The position numbers were made by a program, and so were the translations under genes. A stretch of 64,000 bases of DNA from Candidatus Schekmanbacteria bacterium (GTDB lineage: Bacteria; Schekmanbacteria; GWA2-38-11; J061), in assembly GCA_016219965.1 (NCBI GenBank), contig JACRJM010000015.1, positions 549,963 through 613,962 on the forward strand, in the 5' to 3' direction. Under the pieces are notes generated by a model that saw only the letters and a program-made list of their open reading frames with translations, did no database searches and was not told where the DNA came from. Of the stretch, positions 1 through 9,288 are shown piece by piece. Position 1 is the first letter of the stretch. Each line of letters starts with the position of its first letter.

Positions 1-67
1 CTTTTATTATTGAATTAAGAATAGCTATATCATTTGCAACGCACAAAATTCCTATCGGTTCATCCAT
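1..67 (-). CDS. N-terminal fragment of a gene cut by the left edge
   Basis: An open frame starts at an ATG (65-67, minus strand) and stays open for 22 codons to the window edge, beginning MDEPIGILCVAND. A GGAG lies about 10 nt upstream of the ATG, and a sigma-28-like -10 element lies further upstream (94-101). The fragment is too short to name a family. If the promoter is real, the gene would be in the FliA regulon, but this is inference. It could also be a chance open frame. Confidence 0.4.
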   Translation of the reverse strand, partial: MDEPIGILCVANDIAILNSIIK

Positions 68-93
68 TCTACTTTATCTCCCATTTTATTTAA

Positions 94-119
94 CTATCGG
101 CATACTAATATCTATCTTA
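94..119 (-). promoter_or_regulatory. candidate sigma-28 promoter for the left-edge gene
   Basis: Read on the minus strand, GCCGATAG (94-101) matches the sigma-28 -10 consensus GCCGATAA at 7 of 8 positions. A weak -35 (TAAGATAG, 112-119) lies 10 nt upstream, where the usual spacer is 11. The predicted transcript starts just before the GGAG and ATG of the left-edge open frame. A fliA gene is present in this window, so the cognate factor exists. Confidence 0.35.
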
Positions 120-157
120 TGAATGAATTACGATGTTAAAAAATTTATAAAAAAAAA

Positions 158-187
158 GGCTGTAAATTTTTTTCAAAATTTACAGCC
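158..187 (-). terminator. Rho-independent terminator after the TolB-like gene
   Basis: A perfect 13-bp inverted repeat (158-170 with 175-187) has a 4-nt loop and, on the minus strand, is followed by a run of eight T. It begins about 20 nt past the stop codon at 209, as expected for an intrinsic terminator of the leftward gene. Confidence 0.9.
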
Positions 188-208
188 CTTACTTTTAAAA
201 AGTAATTG

Positions 209-1252
209 TTAGTCTTTAAAAGAACTTATATCCATGATGAACAAAGACAGTGTGCGTTCACCTGGAGGAGCGTTACGGCTTGATGAAAACATCATCATTT
301 TTCCATCAGGAGAAATAGAAGGGAATCCATCAAAAGCATCAGTGTATGTAAGACGAGTTTGTTTTCCAGTTTCCATATTCATCATATATATTTCAAAGTT
401 TGGACCTGGATGTGTCTTAGCAGGTAATATTTTAACAAAAGCAAAGTGCTTTCCGTCAGGATGCGGAAAAGGAGCCCAGTTAAAGCCTTCCTTGGTAATC
501 TGTGTCAAGGTGCCAGTGCCGTCGTCTTTAATTGTAAAAATCTGCATTTCTTTGGAAGGTTTGCCTTCATCCTCTTTTTTCCATGCACGGGTGAGTATTG
601 TTTTTGAGTCAGACATATAGTTAGCACCACCTTCCTGCCAGTCAGGAGTATGGGTAATCTGTGTCTCGCCTGTACCGTCAAAGTTCATTTTCCAAAGGTC
701 CATCATGCCGTTAATCTGGCGGCCAAAAAGAATCCATTTGCCGTCAGGAGAAACTGTTACTTCAGCATCGTAGTAGTTGTTGTTGGTAAGTCGCTTTTCA
801 TTTTTGCCGTCAAGGTCAGACATATAAAGCTCAGCTCCCTGCGGATAATCTTTCGGGTCAGACCAGTTGCCTTTTGGCATGTCAAGGTGATCTTTTGTTG
901 AAGTCCAAACTATGTGTTTGCCATCAGGGCAGAAATAATTGCAGGCATCCTCCCCCTTATTATTGAGGCAGAAAATATTTGTGCCGTCAATATTTGCTGT
1001 ATAAGCATGATATGCATTGGGATCTTTTTTTGCGTCTTCCGGAAACTGTGCTTGACAGATAAGGCTCTTGCTGTCAGGAGAAAAATATGACTCGGCAGCT
1101 TTTGGGATGTTAGGAATGTGCTTTACCGGGAGTTCCTGGCTAACTTCTTGAGGTTTTACATCTTCTGCTACTGCAGTTTGTAAATTAAAAAATAGGGTAA
1201 ACATAGTCATAACGAAAAAAAACATACAAACAGCAAAAACTCTTTTTTTCAT
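209..1252 (-). CDS. secreted TolB-like WD40/PD40 beta-propeller protein
   Basis: A 347-residue protein with a signal peptide (basic start, hydrophobic core to about residue 23, likely cleavage near AVA-ED at 29-30). Six PD40-type propeller repeats are marked by xPDx turns at about residues 58, 108, 168, 213, 264 and 314, most reading SPDGK or similar. This is the fold of the TolB propeller and of the DPP-IV N-terminal propeller. No protease domain follows and the TolB N-terminal domain is absent, so it is not TolB itself. It is probably periplasmic or outer-membrane associated and binds a partner or ligand. An AGGAG Shine-Dalgarno 6 nt before the ATG fixes the start. It is transcribed alone, with its own promoter and terminator. 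Confidence 0.8.
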   Translation of the reverse strand: MKKRVFAVCMFFFVMTMFTLFFNLQTAVAEDVKPQEVSQELPVKHIPNIPKAAESYFSPDSKSLICQAQFPEDAKKDPNAYHAYTANIDGTNIFCLNNKGEDACNYFCPDGKHIVWTSTKDHLDMPKGNWSDPKDYPQGAELYMSDLDGKNEKRLTNNNYYDAEVTVSPDGKWILFGRQINGMMDLWKMNFDGTGETQITHTPDWQEGGANYMSDSKTILTRAWKKEDEGKPSKEMQIFTIKDDGTGTLTQITKEGFNWAPFPHPDGKHFAFVKILPAKTHPGPNFEIYMMNMETGKQTRLTYTDAFDGFPSISPDGKMMMFSSSRNAPPGERTLSLFIMDISSFKD

Positions 1253-1309
1253 GCATTTCTCCTTTTATATTGTTTGTTCAAAAGCATTCTGCAAATCCTT
1301 AAATGGGAG

Positions 1310-1339
1310 TATATACTTTGTGAGGTTAATTCAAGTCAA
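1310..1339 (-). promoter_or_regulatory. sigma-70-type promoter of the TolB-like gene
   Basis: On the minus strand a TTGACT -35 (1334-1339) and a TATATA -10 (1310-1315) are separated by 18 nt. The predicted start near 1303 leaves a leader of about 50 nt before the start codon at 1252. Confidence 0.55.
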
Positions 1340-1423
1340 GGTTAATTGTATTTGCTTTTTGTAAATGTTTTTAATTATTTGTGAAAATATGATTGACTGA
1401 ACTTGTATAGACTTTGCAATTTA

Positions 1424-2338
1424 TTAGTTCATCAAGAGACCGTACCTCAATCCCATTGTGCTTGTAATAACAAAAGAATAATTAAAATGGTTCATTATTT
1501 CCTGCAGTATAACAGCTCCTGCAAGAATCACATCTGCCCGATCCGGATGAAGACCAGTTATTTTCTTACGCTCTTCAATTTTTAACATAGAGAGCTTATC
1601 AATAAGCTCTTCTAATCTTTGTATTTCAATTTTGTATCCCTCAATTAAACTCCTTTTGTAATGCATAATACCAAGCATTATCTGTGCGACAGTAGTAACT
1701 GTTCCAGCAACGCCTATACAGCACTCTGCTTCCCATTCAGAAGGGATTATTTCAGATAATTTTCTTTGTACAATTTTCCTCAGTAATTTCATTTCGAAAG
1801 GTGTTGGCGGGTCATCTCTCAAGCATTCTTCTGTCATTCTAACTGAACCACATTGCAAGCTTCTTACTTTTTCAATTTTACTTTCTTTTCCAACTATAAA
1901 TTCTGTGCTACCCCCTCCGATATCAACAACAAGCATCCGATTGATGTGAAATGACTTCGCTGATGTTATTGCAGATTCATATACCAACTCTGCTTCTCTA
2001 TCACCAGATATTATCTCTACATCTATGTTGACACTTTGTTTTGCCAAGGCAATAAATTCACTTGAATTCTTTGCATCTCTTACTGCACTTGTTGCAACTA
2101 CTTTGACAACTGATGCCCCAAGTTCAGTAGCTATTTTTTTATATTCTTGCAGAACATTGATTGTTCTTTTCATTGCATCATACTTTAAAAACGAACTGTC
2201 ACTAACTCCCTCCCCTATTCTTGTAATTCTTGCATCTTCCGCAAGAATTTCAAAATTATTCCCTTCCTCTTTTGAGCTAATTACAAGAAGGAGCACAGAA
2301 TTTGTTCCAATATCTATAGATGCTTTTATAGAATCCAT
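1424..2338 (-). CDS. Ppx/GppA family phosphatase
   Basis: A 304-residue protein of the exopolyphosphatase/pppGpp phosphohydrolase family, which hydrolyses polyphosphate or pppGpp in the cytoplasm. ASKHA-fold motifs are in order: phosphate-1 DIGTNS (about 9-14), TSAVRDA (83-89), SGDREAEL (111-118), phosphate-2 VDIGGGSTEF (138-147) and an AGTVTT segment near 211. The length matches the short, two-domain Ppx class without the C-terminal HD domain. Interestingly, an HD-domain gene lies immediately upstream in the same direction. Whether it prefers polyP or pppGpp cannot be read from the sequence. Confidence 0.88.
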   Translation of the reverse strand: MDSIKASIDIGTNSVLLLVISSKEEGNNFEILAEDARITRIGEGVSDSSFLKYDAMKRTINVLQEYKKIATELGASVVKVVATSAVRDAKNSSEFIALAKQSVNIDVEIISGDREAELVYESAITSAKSFHINRMLVVDIGGGSTEFIVGKESKIEKVRSLQCGSVRMTEECLRDDPPTPFEMKLLRKIVQRKLSEIIPSEWEAECCIGVAGTVTTVAQIMLGIMHYKRSLIEGYKIEIQRLEELIDKLSMLKIEERKKITGLHPDRADVILAGAVILQEIMNHFNYSFVITSTMGLRYGLLMN

Positions 2339-2366
2339 TTTATAAGATAAAATAGTAGCTCGTAGC

Positions 2367-3779
2367 TCAAATATTTGTTTTTAACCTATCAAATGTGCTG
2401 CCGGTGAGAGCACTCATAGCAATGTCTCCTACAATCTTGTCATATTGGTGCTTAAGTGTAAAAACCCTATAATGAAAAACTTTCGATGGTATAAATTCAA
2501 ATAATTCTTTCAGGGCTTCTTTAGATATTTTGTCAGAGTTCGGATTATAAATATAGATTTGTTCATTTCCCATTGATAGAGGATTTTCAGGTCGAGGATC
2601 TTGTTCCTGAACATCCACTGCAAAATTTAAATCTTTCAATTCTTCTGGAAGCCGTTCCCTGATTCTTTGAGTCCATTCTTTTTCGCTTATTACTGGATTT
2701 GCCACATTTAATTGTTCCATGCTCCTCGTATAATCAAATGCGAGTTTCCACTTTGGTTTTCTCAAAAGTATCATCTCCCACTCTTTTGAAAGTTCTTTTT
2801 TAACTTTCACATTTGAAGTCTTCCAGTTAGTAACTTCTTCAGAAAGTGACCAGTCTGTAAGCTTAAGATACTTGTCTAGGTTATCTATTGGATTGTCCTG
2901 AAATATAAGAGATGTTGTCTTCCTGAATATTTCCCTTAAATGAAGATCAATGGCCCTTGTAGTTCTATGATAATACACATTAGAATAAAGGTAAAAACGG
3001 GCATTTAAAAACATTGTCAGAGCAGAAGTACCTGCCTTATGGAGAGTTAATCCTTTGTCAGAATAAAATGTGTAATATATTAGTCTGTCTATATCGACTG
3101 GTCCAACCTTAACTCCGCACATATATGAATCCCTGAGAACATAATCCATATTATCCGCAGTATAAATCCCGTTAAAAATTGGAAGTAACATTCTAAGCCA
3201 TTGAGGATATCCTTCAGTTTTTTTTATTTTTTCTTTTTTTATAAGAAGAGCTACATATTCAGGTTTAAGAATTTCACCTGATTTAAATTCTCCAGAAGGA
3301 CTTCTTCTTATTTTCTTTATCAACCCTGCAAGTTTTTCATTTATTATCCTTTGCCCCAAATCCTCATGAGTGATCCCGTAGTAGTCAAGAAAGTTATCAT
3401 CAAAAAAATGGCCAAATGGCCCGTGTCCAACATCATGAAGAAGCCCTGTAACTCTTAAAAGCTCTTCAATATAGTTGGCTGAGGGACAGTCTTTGCATTT
3501 TTTTTTCAGGAATGGATAAAGATGCTTTCCCAAACGTCCTGCAATATGCATTGCACCTAAAGAATGCTGGAACCTGCTATGTTCAGCAGACGGGAAAACC
3601 CATCTTAGGCTCTGAAGTTGATATATGCGCCTTAATCTTTGCAACCATGGAGTATCAATAAGTTCTTTTTCAGAAGACTCTTTGTTGTTCCGCGGTAAAG
3701 TGAAAATAATGTATGAATGAACAGGATCTGCAATTAGCGCAGATCCTTCATAAAATTGCTCAAACTCTTCTTTATCCAT
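2367..3779 (-). CDS. HD-domain phosphohydrolase (dGTPase/SAMHD1-like)
   Basis: A 470-residue member of the HD superfamily group that includes dNTP triphosphohydrolases and YwfO. The metal-binding HD pattern is visible as HSRFQHS (67-73), LLHDVGHGPFGH (113-124, HD at 115-116) and a later DNMDYVLRD segment near 208. The family usually removes triphosphate from dNTPs, but substrates differ and the sequence does not settle this one. The gap to the downstream ppx-like gene is 28 nt, and the upstream helicase gene ends 41 nt away, so all three are likely co-transcribed. Confidence 0.8.
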   Translation of the reverse strand: MDKEEFEQFYEGSALIADPVHSYIIFTLPRNNKESSEKELIDTPWLQRLRRIYQLQSLRWVFPSAEHSRFQHSLGAMHIAGRLGKHLYPFLKKKCKDCPSANYIEELLRVTGLLHDVGHGPFGHFFDDNFLDYYGITHEDLGQRIINEKLAGLIKKIRRSPSGEFKSGEILKPEYVALLIKKEKIKKTEGYPQWLRMLLPIFNGIYTADNMDYVLRDSYMCGVKVGPVDIDRLIYYTFYSDKGLTLHKAGTSALTMFLNARFYLYSNVYYHRTTRAIDLHLREIFRKTTSLIFQDNPIDNLDKYLKLTDWSLSEEVTNWKTSNVKVKKELSKEWEMILLRKPKWKLAFDYTRSMEQLNVANPVISEKEWTQRIRERLPEELKDLNFAVDVQEQDPRPENPLSMGNEQIYIYNPNSDKISKEALKELFEFIPSKVFHYRVFTLKHQYDKIVGDIAMSALTGSTFDRLKTNI

Positions 3780-3820
3780 TTTTTCACTTTTACATAGTAA
3801 TAGTTATGGTAATGTGTTTT

Positions 3821-5809
3821 TCAATCATCATCTACCAGTGCCCAATGCTCAAGCAAGCTTCCAGGTATACCTGTTAGAAATTGTGATGGTTTAGTAAGCA
3901 GAATACCACTTCCACGCTCATAAATATTAACCGGATAAGAAATGAAAAGATTCTCTTTTGCTCTAGTGGCTGCAACATACATCAGTCTTCTTTCTTCTTC
4001 AAGCTCATCTTCGCGCCAAAGTGAATAGCTGGATGGGAATATCCCTTCCAATGTCCATATTATGAAAACAGTGTGCCATTCAAGGCCTTTTGCTGAGTGG
4101 ATTGTTGAGAGTACAAGCAAATCATCATATTTATCTTCCGCTGTTACGTCAGAAATACTTTTCCGTTCAGATGGTGGTTCTAACACCATATCGCTTGCTA
4201 ACGTTTCCATATTCTTGAACCTTTCAGAAATAGCAATGAAGTGATCAATGTCTTTAACTCTTTTAGGATAGTCATCATATTTTTCTTTTAATATTGGCAA
4301 ATAGTATTCAATTATAAATCTAATCTGTTCTGCTACTGATAACGTTTTATCATTAAGTTTGAATAAAAGATCGAGCAGCTTTTTGATTCCTTCTTTGTTT
4401 CGTTTATTTGCATATGAAAGTATCTTATCTTTATCAGTAATAATTGATGTATTCTTCATTACTTCAGCAAGCAGCATAGCTGTTTTTTCTCCAAGACCAT
4501 CTATGAGCTGAAGCATCCTACTCCAGCTAATTATGTCATTTCGATTGATCATAACACGTATGAAAGAAAGAATATCTTTGATATGAGATGTTTCTATAAA
4601 TTTAAAACCACCATATTTTACATAAGGAATATTCCTGCGGTTTAATTCTATTTCAAGATCATATGATAAATGTCCAAACCTGAAAAGTACTGCAATATCT
4701 CTTAAATCTACACCTTCCTCATTAAGTTCCATGATTTTTTGGACTACAAATCTTGACTGATAAAATTCGTCAGGAGCTTTTATAAGTGCTGGTGCATTTC
4801 CTGTATTTTTAGATGAAAATAATTTTTTAGGGTATTTTTCTTTAGCTGAACTGATAATTTTGTTTGTTAAATCAAGGACACTCTGCGTGCTTCTGTAATT
4901 TTCCTCGAGAGTAATCAGTTTAGTGCCCGGAAATTCTTTTGGGAAATCCATAATATTCCTAAATGTTGCTCCCCTAAAAGAATAAATGCTTTGAGAATCA
5001 TCCCCTACAGCAACAACGTTATCATGAGTATAAGCTAATAATCTGACCATTTGTGCCTGAATCCGGTTAGTATCCTGATATTCATCAACCATTATATACT
5101 GGTAAAATTGAGACAATTTATGCCTAACATCTTCTTTCTGTTCGAGGATATGATTAGTCAAGATAAGCAGATCATCATAATCTACAAGGTTATTTTCTTT
5201 TTTGTATGATATATAGTTATCTTTAAGTTTTACAATTTCATCTGTCCATTCCTCAAAATGCGGACAGTCTTTTTTTATAGCTTCATTTATTGATATGCAT
5301 TGGTTTACACTGAGGCTTATAATATTTTGGATGGTATTTTTTTTGGGAAATCTTTTTTCCTTATCTGACAGACCTAATTTGTTTCTTATAATACCTATAA
5401 CATCTTCATTATCTCCTCTGTCCAGAATTGTAAAATTATTATTCATCCCAATTAAATGGACATATTTTCTAAGTAAGCTATTTGCAAATGAATGAAAAGT
5501 TCCCCCTGAGACTTTTTCGCATCTGTTATCAATAAGTATGGACGAACGCCTAAGCATCTCCTGAGCAGCTTTTTTTGTAAAGGTAAGAAGTAAGATTGAT
5601 TCAGGGAATATATTGTCATTAATTAGTCTTGCGACTCTGTATATGAGAGTTCTTGTTTTACCACTTCCAGCACCTGCAATGACAAGCATAGGGCCGTTGC
5701 GGTGCATAACTGCCTCATATTGGGTACTATTGAGATCCTCTTTATAATCTATTGGTTTATTTAAGTGAATTTCTTCATTTGTATGTTTAACTAATATATA
5801 TTTTTCCAT
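3821..5809 (-). CDS. UvrD/PcrA-type superfamily 1 DNA helicase
   Basis: A 662-residue 3'-5' helicase used in nucleotide-excision and mismatch repair or replication-fork handling. All SF1A motifs are present in order: a Q-motif-like LNSTQ (27-31), Walker A GAGSGKT (46-52), TFTKKAA (Ia), VDEYQDT (II), GDDSQSIYSFRG (III), EENYRST (IV), STIHSAKGLEW (V) and YVAATRAK (VI). It is somewhat shorter than E. coli UvrD (720) and lacks a recognisable Tudor-like C-terminal domain, so the exact paralogue (UvrD, PcrA or Rep) is left open. Confidence 0.9.
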   Translation of the reverse strand: MEKYILVKHTNEEIHLNKPIDYKEDLNSTQYEAVMHRNGPMLVIAGAGSGKTRTLIYRVARLINDNIFPESILLLTFTKKAAQEMLRRSSILIDNRCEKVSGGTFHSFANSLLRKYVHLIGMNNNFTILDRGDNEDVIGIIRNKLGLSDKEKRFPKKNTIQNIISLSVNQCISINEAIKKDCPHFEEWTDEIVKLKDNYISYKKENNLVDYDDLLILTNHILEQKEDVRHKLSQFYQYIMVDEYQDTNRIQAQMVRLLAYTHDNVVAVGDDSQSIYSFRGATFRNIMDFPKEFPGTKLITLEENYRSTQSVLDLTNKIISSAKEKYPKKLFSSKNTGNAPALIKAPDEFYQSRFVVQKIMELNEEGVDLRDIAVLFRFGHLSYDLEIELNRRNIPYVKYGGFKFIETSHIKDILSFIRVMINRNDIISWSRMLQLIDGLGEKTAMLLAEVMKNTSIITDKDKILSYANKRNKEGIKKLLDLLFKLNDKTLSVAEQIRFIIEYYLPILKEKYDDYPKRVKDIDHFIAISERFKNMETLASDMVLEPPSERKSISDVTAEDKYDDLLVLSTIHSAKGLEWHTVFIIWTLEGIFPSSYSLWREDELEEERRLMYVAATRAKENLFISYPVNIYERGSGILLTKPSQFLTGIPGSLLEHWALVDDD

Positions 5810-5864
5810 TTTATTCCGGCATAATTATTAACGTAGGCCCGTAAAGATCTAAGTAATGAAGAAA

Positions 5865-6311
5865 TCAACCAATGATAAAGGTAGCGACTAGAATTATCAT
5901 TGCAAGCAGTACAAAAAAAAGAAGGCCAGCAAATAAGTACTTGGAACTTTTTTTAATAGTTTCTTCAGTTATCTCAAGTTCAGTCTTGTTCTGTGAACTG
6001 TGTTTAGATTTTATTCTATGTTTTTTTTCTTCATATTCTTCTTTAGTCAACCAGTATAAGTTGCCAGCTCTGTCCTTTACAGGGATATACCCCTTTTCTT
6101 TATAGAATTTTCTTTTTTCTTCCTCAGCAATTTCAATTCTTCTGAGTTCATCCCTTTTCTCTGCATCAACTTCACTTTGATTAAAACTATTATCATTTTG
6201 CTGAACTTGTTTTAAATGAGCGATAGCTTCCAGACGCTCTTTTTCTTTTCTTTCAAGTTCTTCTCTCATGCGAATTCTTATTTCATCTTCTTCTTTATCG
6301 CTTATTGCCAT
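5865..6311 (-). CDS. small charged protein with C-terminal membrane anchor, unknown
   Basis: A 148-residue protein of unknown function. Residues 1-90 are very rich in E, K and R and likely form a long helix or coiled coil. A GYIPVKDRAGNLYWLTKEEY segment follows, and the last about 24 residues (125-148) are a single hydrophobic helix, giving a tail-anchored topology with the N-terminus in the cytoplasm. There is no signal peptide. It lies 55 nt downstream... of nothing on its own strand but upstream of the helicase gene, with a 55-nt gap, so it may be co-transcribed with it. Confidence 0.6.
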   Translation of the reverse strand: MAISDKEEDEIRIRMREELERKEKERLEAIAHLKQVQQNDNSFNQSEVDAEKRDELRRIEIAEEEKRKFYKEKGYIPVKDRAGNLYWLTKEEYEEKKHRIKSKHSSQNKTELEITEETIKKSSKYLFAGLLFFVLLAMIILVATFIIG

Positions 6312-6404
6312 TTACCTGATCCTCATCAAAGATAATATAAAGTACAATTATTATAATATGATTTTATATGATATATAAACATTTTTCAATTTATCTCATT
6401 GTTT

Positions 6405-6716
6405 CTATTTTTTAAAAAGAGAATCAGCTTTTTTCTTAAGCTCTTCCTTCAATTTCTCCCCTGGAAAACCTTCATAACTCTCTAATCTGTATTCAAAAAA
6501 ACTGCAATAATTTCTTCTCTCTCTATTACTAATCCACTCACTTTCCGGTTCAGAACATTTATTTGGTTTAGATTCGTCAAAATATTTACAATTCAAACAG
6601 CAATGAAGGTCATTACCACACCAATGGCATGTTCCATTAATGCTTACTTTAGAACTTTCAGAAGCAACTTCCTTTTTGCAAAAATAACAAATTCTATTGT
6701 CATTTTCTATCTTCAT
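6405..6716 (-). CDS. small cysteine-rich, probably zinc-binding protein
   Basis: A 103-residue protein with nine cysteines: C10-x2-C13, C30-x2-C33, C39, C40-x2-C43, C54 and C71. The paired C-x2-C knuckles suggest one or two zinc sites. There is no signal peptide, so it is probably cytoplasmic. I do not recognise the family. The open frame has normal codon use and is separated from neighbours by 93 and 170 nt. Confidence 0.6.
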   Translation of the reverse strand: MKIENDNRICYFCKKEVASESSKVSINGTCHWCGNDLHCCLNCKYFDESKPNKCSEPESEWISNRERRNYCSFFEYRLESYEGFPGEKLKEELKKKADSLFKK

Positions 6717-6820
6717 ATTTAGCCTATCAATGACCTGTTTCCCAGAGTTTGTAGGAAAACCCTGTGGATAATTTGTTAAAAAGGTAATTTAACTTCATGC
6801 CATCATTTGCAATTTACCAT

Positions 6821-6841
6821 TTTGCACTATAATTGTGCAAA
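6821..6841. promoter_or_regulatory. inverted repeat between gshB and the cysteine-rich gene
   Basis: A perfect 7-bp inverted repeat (TTTGCAC at 6821-6827, GTGCAAA at 6835-6841) encloses TATAATT. It lies downstream of gshB and upstream of the small cysteine-rich gene on the minus strand. It could be an operator over a -10-like sequence or a weak hairpin. No T-run follows, so it is not a typical terminator. Confidence 0.3.
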
Positions 6842-6886
6842 GATTTAAAATAATTTTTATCCCCCATGGATTAAAGAAATTTTTTT

Positions 6887-7855
6887 TTAGTGCTTCTTCT
6901 CTTTCATCAAAACAACCTTTTTCTCTACAAAATCAACAAAATCTTTCTCAAGCTTTTTATTGTATAACTTGTTTATTGGAATTATCCCAGCAGGACATGT
7001 TACATTTATCTCTGTAAGCTTTCCTCCAATAGAATCTATTCCTCCAAAATATATACCATGAGCTAAAACATCTTTCGCTAATTTACAATAAATAACATCT
7101 TCCTTCTTTGATAATATTGCTGGCATGTTTTCACCACCATAATCAGGGTCGCTTCTAAAATCATTTTTCTTAGGAACCCTCTTATAAGCTCCAATAATCT
7201 TGCCATCCAAAAAAAGTATCCTTTTATCTCCTTCCACATGAATATCATCCAGGTATTTTTGAGCCATCACATATTTTTCACCATTGTTTGTAGCAAATTT
7301 AAGTGGTTCATGAAGCTCTTTTGAAGAGCTATCAATTATTACAAGTTGTTTACTGGCAAACATATTTAGTTGTTTTACAATCACTTTTCTGTACGAAAGA
7401 ATAAATTGTTTTAATAATCTGATGTCTTTAGAAACAATTGTGGGAGGTATAAGTTCCGGGTATTTTAAAATAAATAGTTTTTCAGAAACTTCTCTCAATC
7501 CCTTAGGGTAGTTTACCAGGAAAACATTTTTTTTTATTAGATTAAGGAGGTGTGTAATATAGAAGTAATTAAGATCATATGGTGGTTCAAGCCTTACCAT
7601 AAGGCAATCTAAAGTGTCAGCAGTTACAACCTTTATCCGTATCGAAATAGGGTCAAAATTTTTATTGTATTCTCCATAACAAAGTCTTGCCATTAATTTT
7701 CCGTTTTGAACAAAAATATCGGATGAATGAATATAAAATGGCTCATGCCCTCTTGATTTAAACTCGTTGAACAATAGAAGAGAAGTGTCATCTGAAACAT
7801 CAAGCTTTTCAACAGGGTCGAGTAAAAATCCGACTTTAAGTTTTTTTATTTTCAT
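6887..7855 (-). CDS. gshB: glutathione synthetase (ATP-grasp)
   Basis: A 322-residue GshB-type ligase that joins gamma-glutamylcysteine and glycine with ATP, the second step of glutathione synthesis. Family features seen are the N-terminal GFLLDPVEKL strand-loop, NYPKGLREVSEKLF in the middle, the ATP-grasp segments DKRILFLDGKIIGAYKRVP and GGENMPA, and the C-terminal GGKLTEINVTCPAGI that carries the Mg-binding E and N. Length matches bacterial GshB (about 315). The gene overlaps gshA upstream by 20 nt, so the two steps are translationally linked. Confidence 0.9.
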   Translation of the reverse strand: MKIKKLKVGFLLDPVEKLDVSDDTSLLLFNEFKSRGHEPFYIHSSDIFVQNGKLMARLCYGEYNKNFDPISIRIKVVTADTLDCLMVRLEPPYDLNYFYITHLLNLIKKNVFLVNYPKGLREVSEKLFILKYPELIPPTIVSKDIRLLKQFILSYRKVIVKQLNMFASKQLVIIDSSSKELHEPLKFATNNGEKYVMAQKYLDDIHVEGDKRILFLDGKIIGAYKRVPKKNDFRSDPDYGGENMPAILSKKEDVIYCKLAKDVLAHGIYFGGIDSIGGKLTEINVTCPAGIIPINKLYNKKLEKDFVDFVEKKVVLMKEKKH

Positions 7856-9092
7856 GGCTAATTATTTGTTGTGATTCGTATGCTTGGGCTATAGTGGACA
7901 GTATTCCTATTAGTTTATAAATTTGAATGTTTTCTTGACCGACATTCGACTGCTTAGCGGTTGAAAACATGCCTGAATCCATAGGGCAAAGATTGTCATA
8001 ATCAAAAAGCATCCCTCTTACATTCAAATTTTCTTTTTTATTTCTTTGAGTGTGAAAACGAAAAAAACCTCCGACTGGATGTTTGCCTATAAAATAAAGA
8101 AGAGGTTCTGCGACTTTACCGTTAAGCATATCAATTGTAGGTATCCCTTCCTGGATAATTACACTACTAACCAACGCTTTATTTTTACCATATGACATTT
8201 TGTTTTTTGTCGCACGATTCATTAAAATAAAATCCTTACCTGATTCAGCTGTCATAACTGCCATTCCATATGTACCTGAGTTGTTTTTTATGAATACAAA
8301 AGGCTTATCAGGGATTGAATATTCATTATACTTCATCTGAATCTTTTTGAGAACGCTATCAATTTTTTCACCTGTTTCTTCAAACATTTTTTCTGATTTA
8401 AAATCAATTCCTTCTACCCAATCATAATAACCAGAAATAAGCCATGGATCAAATGAATACTTCATTGCGATTTCTTCAGCCAATTTGCAATATAATCTGA
8501 AATGCTCACTTTTTCTTCTTCTATACCACCCCATTTCAGGCAAAGGAATTACAGGTTGATCAATTGAAAATAATTGTTCTGGTTTTCCTGAAGAAAAATC
8601 ATTATTACTTAAGACAATGTCAGGTATGAAACCTGCTACTGCGATTTTTCTTTGATTATACTCTACGGGGTATAAAATAATTTCTTTTCTGGATACAGTA
8701 TTCAGATTATACTTCGAAGTTCCAAGAATACCACATACAACATCGTAACCAGCATTTTTTATTATTTCACTAAGAATAAAAACATTTTCTAGATAAAAAA
8801 GATTCCTTGTGTGTTCTTCAACAAGTAAAAGAATGTTTCTTACAAAAGGAAAATTTGAAACCATATATTCTCTTAAATATTCTGAGCTAATTTTCAGACT
8901 GTTATCACATAGGTTGTTGAACCCGGCAGGAAATGCATTTGCATCAACTGTTGAAACTTTAAATCCGCTATTTCTAATATCGTGCGAAGAGTAAACAGGT
9001 AGCAAGAGACCTTCGGTGGATTTATCTATCCATGTTTGTATACCTTCATTATCTGTAGAAATTATATCAAAGAGGCTTCTTATTGCGTTCAT
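7836..9092 (-). CDS. gshA: glutamate-cysteine ligase, Acidithiobacillus (ferrooxidans) type
   Basis: A 418-residue protein matching the GshA family first defined from Acidithiobacillus ferrooxidans rather than the E. coli or plant types. It makes gamma-glutamylcysteine from Glu and Cys with ATP. Supporting segments are the start with PVYSSHDIRNSGFKVSTVDANAFPAGFNNL, the FVFIKNNSGTYGMAVM nucleotide-binding region and the FFRFHTQRNKKENLNVRG stretch. Its 20-nt overlap with gshB directly downstream supports the role independently. The family call is from memory of these segments. Confidence 0.85.
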   Translation of the reverse strand: MNAIRSLFDIISTDNEGIQTWIDKSTEGLLLPVYSSHDIRNSGFKVSTVDANAFPAGFNNLCDNSLKISSEYLREYMVSNFPFVRNILLLVEEHTRNLFYLENVFILSEIIKNAGYDVVCGILGTSKYNLNTVSRKEIILYPVEYNQRKIAVAGFIPDIVLSNNDFSSGKPEQLFSIDQPVIPLPEMGWYRRRKSEHFRLYCKLAEEIAMKYSFDPWLISGYYDWVEGIDFKSEKMFEETGEKIDSVLKKIQMKYNEYSIPDKPFVFIKNNSGTYGMAVMTAESGKDFILMNRATKNKMSYGKNKALVSSVIIQEGIPTIDMLNGKVAEPLLYFIGKHPVGGFFRFHTQRNKKENLNVRGMLFDYDNLCPMDSGMFSTAKQSNVGQENIQIYKLIGILSTIAQAYESQQIISHENKKT

Positions 9093-9288
9093 TATATATG
9101 GTATTTAATTATTTCTTTAAGATTATTGTTCCCTATATATATTTTAGAGAACAGTCAAATCAAGGGTTTTTCTTAAAAGAAATAATTAATACATAAATAA
9201 TATTTTCGCAGGAACTATATACATAGCGCTAATAACGGAATTTACATGGAAAATTTATCTTTATTCGGAGATAAAAAAGGACAGACTG

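Noticed and set aside
6764..6772. Perfect DnaA box (TTATCCACA on the minus strand), with a near match around 9629
   Set aside because: Single boxes are expected by chance in 64 kb. No cluster, no dnaA/dnaN/gidA genes and no origin-type AT element are here.
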